From positions 1 to 33,769 of the forward strand of contig JAHBYZ010000032.1 in NCBI GenBank assembly GCA_019635695.1: a DNA stretch of 33,769 nucleotides, in the 5' to 3' direction. A model generated the notes under the pieces. It saw only the letters and a list, made by a program, of their open reading frames with translations. It was not told the origin of the DNA and made no database searches. This stretch comes from Rhizobiaceae bacterium. GTDB taxonomy: Bacteria > Pseudomonadota > Alphaproteobacteria > Rhizobiales > Rhizobiaceae. Each line of letters starts with the position of its first letter. Positions within the stretch are counted from its first letter, which is position 1. The translations under genes were made by a program, and so were the position numbers. Of this stretch, positions 31,058-33,769 are shown piece by piece.

Positions 31058-32410
31058 TTACTTGATCGCGTCCCAGGCGGCCTGGATCTCCTTGCCGACG
31101 GCCTCGGGCGACTTGCCGCCGGCGAGGTCGACCATGCCGGTCCAGAAGGCGCCGGCGCCTATCTTGCCGGGCATCAGATCGGAGGCGTCGAAGCGGAAGG
31201 TGGTGGCGTCCATCAGGACCTGGCCTTCCTTCTTCAGCGTGTCGTTGGCGTAGGCGTCGGTGTTGACCGTCTTGAGCGGGGTAAGGAAGCCCGACTGGGC
31301 CATCCACAGCTCATGCGCCAGCGGCATCTTCAGGAAGTCGATGAAGGCACGCGCGGCCGGGCTGTCCTTGGTGATCATGGCGAGCGTGCCGGCGCCGAGC
31401 ACCGGCTTGCCGAGGCCCTTGGTATCGTCCGCCGGGAAGTAGAAGAAGTCGGCGTCGGTGCCGAGCTCCGTGCCTTCCGGGAAGAAGGACGGGATGAACG
31501 AGGCCTGCCGGTGCATGTAGCACTTGGGCGGGATGCCGAAGAGACCCTTCGGGCTGTCGCGGAAGTCGGTGGCCGCAACCGCCGCGCGCCCGCCGTCGAC
31601 ATATTTGTCGTTGGTGGCAATATCGGCGAAGACCTTGAGCGCGGCAACGACCTTCGGATCGTCGAACTTCACCTCGTTGGCGACCCACTGGTCATAGACC
31701 GACGGCTCGTAGAGACGCAGCATGATGTCCTCGACCCAGTCGGTCGCAGGCCAGCCGGTGGCGCCGCCCGAACCAAGGCCGATGCACCACGGCACGCCGC
31801 CATCGGCGACGATCTGGTCCTGCAGCTTCATCAGCTCGGCCCAGGTCTGGGGGATTTTGTAGCCGGCTTCCTCGAAATTCTCCGGCGAATACCAGACCAG
31901 AGACTTCAGGTCGGCCTTGTAGGGGAAGGCGAAGAATTTTTCCGCGCCGTCCTTGTCCTTGTAGGTGCCGAGGTCGACCCAGCTCTCACCGGCGCCGTAG
32001 TTCTGCGCGACGAACTGCGCGTCCGCATCGTTGAGCGGCACGAGCAGGCCCTTGGAGGCCAGATCCTGGATCAGGCCGGGCTGCGGCAGGATGGCGATGT
32101 TCGGCGGGCTGCCGGCCTGCGTGTCGATGACGATCTGCTGCTCGTAGTTCTCGGACGACGAATAGTTGACCGTCGCGCCGGTGGCGGTGCGGAAATATTC
32201 GAGGATCGACTGGACGAGGTCCTCGTCGGGGCCGCGCCACGGGCCGAAGACGGTGAGCGTCTGGCCCGAGAGGTCGACCTTGTCGAGTTCCTCGTAATTG
32301 GCCCAGTTGAACTTGCTGTCCTCGCCGGGCTTGAACTTCAGCTCGGCGGATGCGGGTGCGGCAAAGGCCAGCGCGGTCAGCGCCACGCCGGCGGCAAGAA
32401 TGGCTTTCAT
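31058..32410 (-). CDS. aglE: Alpha-glucoside ABC importer periplasmic binding protein
   Basis: The start is set at ATG 32410, giving 450 residues, with a GGGAGGAC ribosome site. MKAILAAGVALTALAFA then APASA is a clear Sec signal peptide, with cleavage after Ala22. The longer frame to 32509 has no signal and crosses the leader. The mature protein (ELKFKPGEDSKFNWANYEEL, FGPWRGPDEDLVQS) matches AglE of rhizobia, a family 1 solute-binding protein for sucrose, maltose, trehalose and related alpha-glucosides. It is the first gene of the operon, divergent from the aglR-like gene, and separated from aglF by a palindromic repeat. Confidence 0.95.
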   Translation of the reverse strand: MKAILAAGVALTALAFAAPASAELKFKPGEDSKFNWANYEELDKVDLSGQTLTVFGPWRGPDEDLVQSILEYFRTATGATVNYSSSENYEQQIVIDTQAGSPPNIAILPQPGLIQDLASKGLLVPLNDADAQFVAQNYGAGESWVDLGTYKDKDGAEKFFAFPYKADLKSLVWYSPENFEEAGYKIPQTWAELMKLQDQIVADGGVPWCIGLGSGGATGWPATDWVEDIMLRLYEPSVYDQWVANEVKFDDPKVVAALKVFADIATNDKYVDGGRAAVAATDFRDSPKGLFGIPPKCYMHRQASFIPSFFPEGTELGTDADFFYFPADDTKGLGKPVLGAGTLAMITKDSPAARAFIDFLKMPLAHELWMAQSGFLTPLKTVNTDAYANDTLKKEGQVLMDATTFRFDASDLMPGKIGAGAFWTGMVDLAGGKSPEAVGKEIQAAWDAIK

Positions 32411-32513
32411 CGGACAAGTCCTCCCGGTCGGATCTCTTATCGGTCGGCCGGAACCTCCTCCCGGCCGCGGCCTTGCGCCGGAGCTTACGCCCGCGACTGC
32501 GCGGGACAACTCT

Positions 32514-32525
32514 CAAAGCGCTTTG
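32514..32525. promoter_or_regulatory. AglR-type operator O1 (CAAAGCGCTTTG)
   Basis: This perfect 12-bp palindrome has the central CG of LacI-family sites. It lies just downstream of the predicted aglE transcription start, so a bound repressor would block the operon. The 10-bp core AAAGCGCTTT recurs near the regulator start codon. Confidence 0.88.
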
Positions 32526-32535
32526 GCTGACAGGC

Positions 32536-32565
32536 ATCTCAGCCACCTTTCCGTGAGCGAGTCAA
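32536..32565 (-). promoter_or_regulatory. Candidate sigma-70 promoter of aglEFGAK
   Basis: On the minus strand a good -35 box TTGACT (32565-32560) is 18 bp from a weaker -10 box TGAGAT (32541-32536). The predicted start falls at about 32529, directly next to operator O1, in agreement with repressor control. Confidence 0.5.
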
Positions 32566-32715
32566 GGGTACGACGAAATAAACCGATTAAACCATGCAAA
32601 AATGATGCAATGCGGCAGCGATTTGCGGCATTGCGGCAGGATTTTTCTTTGGAACTGCCTCGTCTTGCCGGTATGAATCGCGGAACCTGCGCCTGACGCG
32701 GTGCGATTCAGATTG

Positions 32716-32725
32716 AAAGCGCTTT
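32716..32725. promoter_or_regulatory. AglR-type operator O2 (GAAAGCGCTTTG region)
   Basis: The 10-bp palindrome AAAGCGCTTT lies 12 bp before the regulator start codon, with G and G flanks that break the outer pair. Its centre is 201 bp from that of O1. It probably allows autoregulation and co-operative binding. Confidence 0.85.
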
Positions 32726-32737
32726 GGAAGAAAGGCC

Positions 32738-33760
32738 GTGAACCTCAAGCAACTTGCCGACATGCTGGCGCTGTCGCAGACGACCGTCAGCCGGGCGCTG
32801 AACGGCTATCCGGAAGTGTCGGAGGACACGCGCCGGCGGGTGCGCGACGCCGCGAGCCGCCACGGCTATCGCCCGAACCCGAGCGCGCGCAGGCTGGCCA
32901 CCGGCAAGGCCGGCATGATCGGCTACGTCATGCCGACGGGCGCGTCGGTCGACATCGATCCGCATTTCGGGGAATTCCTGTCGGGGCTCGGCGACTACGC
33001 CCGCTCGCATGAGCTTGACCTGGCGCTGTCGCCGACCACGGTCGAAGACGAGATGACGACCTATCGCCGGGTCGCCGCCAACAAGCAGGTCGACGCGGTC
33101 TACGTCTCAGCGCCGCGGCCGGACGACGCCCGCATCCGCCTGCTGGAGCAGCTCGGCCTGCGCTACATCGTGCACGGACGCTCCGAGGGGCTCGACTTCG
33201 ACTATCCGCATGTCGACATCGACAACGAGGGCGCCTTCCACGACGCGACGAAGCTGCTGGCGCAGCTCGGCCACCGGCGCATCGCCTTGGTCAACGGCGA
33301 CGAGCGCGAGACCTTTGCGATCCATCGGCTGCGCGGCGTGAAGCGTGCGCTGGCGGGGTTCGGCCTGACGCTGGAACCGCGCCAGCACGATTCGGCCCAG
33401 ATGACCGAAGAGAACGGATTCCGCGCCGCGATAACGCTGCTCGGAGGTCCGGAGCGGCCGACCGCGATCATCTGCTCCAGCCTGGTGCAGGCGCTCGGAA
33501 TCGTGCGGGCGGCGCGCGAGCTGGGACTATCCCTGCCCGCCGACTTTTCCCTGATCTCGCATGACGACGTGTTCTCGTTCATCCGGCCGGAGGGCTTTCC
33601 GGTGCCATTGACGACGACGCGCTCGCCGATTCGTGCGGCCGGTGCGCGGGTGGCGGAGCGGCTCGCCGCCCGCATCGCGGGGATCGAGACCGAGCCGCAC
33701 GGCGAGGTATGGAAGGTCGACCTGGTGGTCAGGGGATCGGTGGCGCCGGCGCCGCGGTGA
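32738..33760 (+). CDS. aglR: LacI-family regulator of the alpha-glucoside operon
   Basis: The 340-residue protein starts with GTG 32738 (MNLKQLADMLALSQTTVSRALNG), two bases after GAAAGG, so spacing to the ribosome site is short. No earlier start keeps the normal LacI N-terminus. The helix-turn-helix is at about 3-22 with the recognition helix QTTVSRALNG, and the hinge is RPNPSARRLATGK. The sensor domain from about 58 binds a sugar. Divergence from aglE and the two AAAGCGCTTT operators between them support the aglR name, as in S. meliloti. It likely represses aglEFGAK in the absence of alpha-glucosides. Confidence 0.9.
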   Translation: MNLKQLADMLALSQTTVSRALNGYPEVSEDTRRRVRDAASRHGYRPNPSARRLATGKAGMIGYVMPTGASVDIDPHFGEFLSGLGDYARSHELDLALSPTTVEDEMTTYRRVAANKQVDAVYVSAPRPDDARIRLLEQLGLRYIVHGRSEGLDFDYPHVDIDNEGAFHDATKLLAQLGHRRIALVNGDERETFAIHRLRGVKRALAGFGLTLEPRQHDSAQMTEENGFRAAITLLGGPERPTAIICSSLVQALGIVRAARELGLSLPADFSLISHDDVFSFIRPEGFPVPLTTTRSPIRAAGARVAERLAARIAGIETEPHGEVWKVDLVVRGSVAPAPR

Positions 33761-33769
33761 AAGGCGCAT

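Larger units (their letters stand above)
32411..32737. promoter_or_regulatory. Divergent aglE-aglR control region
   Basis: This 327-bp gap contains no credible gene. From left to right it holds the aglE leader (about 120 nt), operator O1 (32514-32525), an inverted repeat GGCTGA/TCAGCC (32525-32544), the aglE promoter candidate, an A/T-richer stretch (32576-32605), the 13-mer 32606-32618 shared with the other control region, and operator O2 (32716-32725) just before the regulator start. No promoter for the regulator could be picked with confidence. Confidence 0.8.

Overview
The window is GC-rich, gene-dense chromosomal DNA from an alphaproteobacterium. It is most likely a member of the Hyphomicrobiales (Rhizobiales), of the Mesorhizobium/Phyllobacteriaceae type. 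This rests on the order of the aglE-F-G-A-K alpha-glucoside operon with a divergent LacI-type regulator, the three-gene DUF2126 / ATP-grasp-alpha-E / transglutaminase cluster, and the palindromic intergenic mosaic repeats. The assignment comes from recognising gene families and layout, not from a database search. No tRNA, rRNA, CRISPR array, insertion sequence or phage gene was seen.

Layout. (1) Positions 1-11417, minus strand: a nine-gene sugar operon, read from right to left. It holds a substrate-binding protein, two permeases and an ATPase of a CUT1-type ABC importer, then a GH2 beta-mannosidase, a xylose-isomerase-like TIM-barrel protein, a Gfo/Idh/MocA oxidoreductase, an aldo/keto reductase and a GH43 beta-xylosidase cut by the left window edge. 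(2) 11418-12887: a 399-bp divergent control region with two copies of a 14-bp LacI-type palindrome 294 bp apart, and a LacI-family regulator on the plus strand. (3) 12897-16378: a minus-strand subtilisin-like autotransporter with a lipoprotein signal, then divergent plus-strand genes for a small cysteine-rich DUF2946-like protein and a PCuAC copper chaperone. (4) 16535-23159, minus strand: a tightly packed three-gene module of a transglutaminase-DUF2126 protein, an ATP-grasp/alpha-E fusion and a second transglutaminase-like protein. It looks like an enzyme system for making or modifying peptides, and its product is unknown. (5) 23289-25730, plus strand: topoisomerase IB and nicotinate phosphoribosyltransferase. 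(6) 25821-32410, minus strand: aglK-aglA-aglG-aglF-aglE (transcribed E to K), followed by a 327-bp divergent control region with two CAAAGCGCTTTG-like operators and the aglR-like regulator on the plus strand.

How the genes work together. Both sugar systems share one plan: a LacI regulator, a divergent operator pair with one site at the transporter promoter and one near the regulator gene, a secreted binding protein, a strong hairpin in the gap after the binding-protein gene, two permeases, an ATPase and cytoplasmic glycosidases. The right system imports alpha-glucosides and hydrolyses them with AglA. The left system probably imports beta-linked manno- or xylo-oligosaccharides. Its oxidoreductase plus TIM-barrel pair leaves room for an oxidative (keto-sugar) route besides simple hydrolysis.

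Several open reading frames run long because stops are rare in such GC-rich DNA, so starts were re-set from signal peptides, family N-termini and Shine-Dalgarno sites. Many long frames antisense to real genes were discarded.
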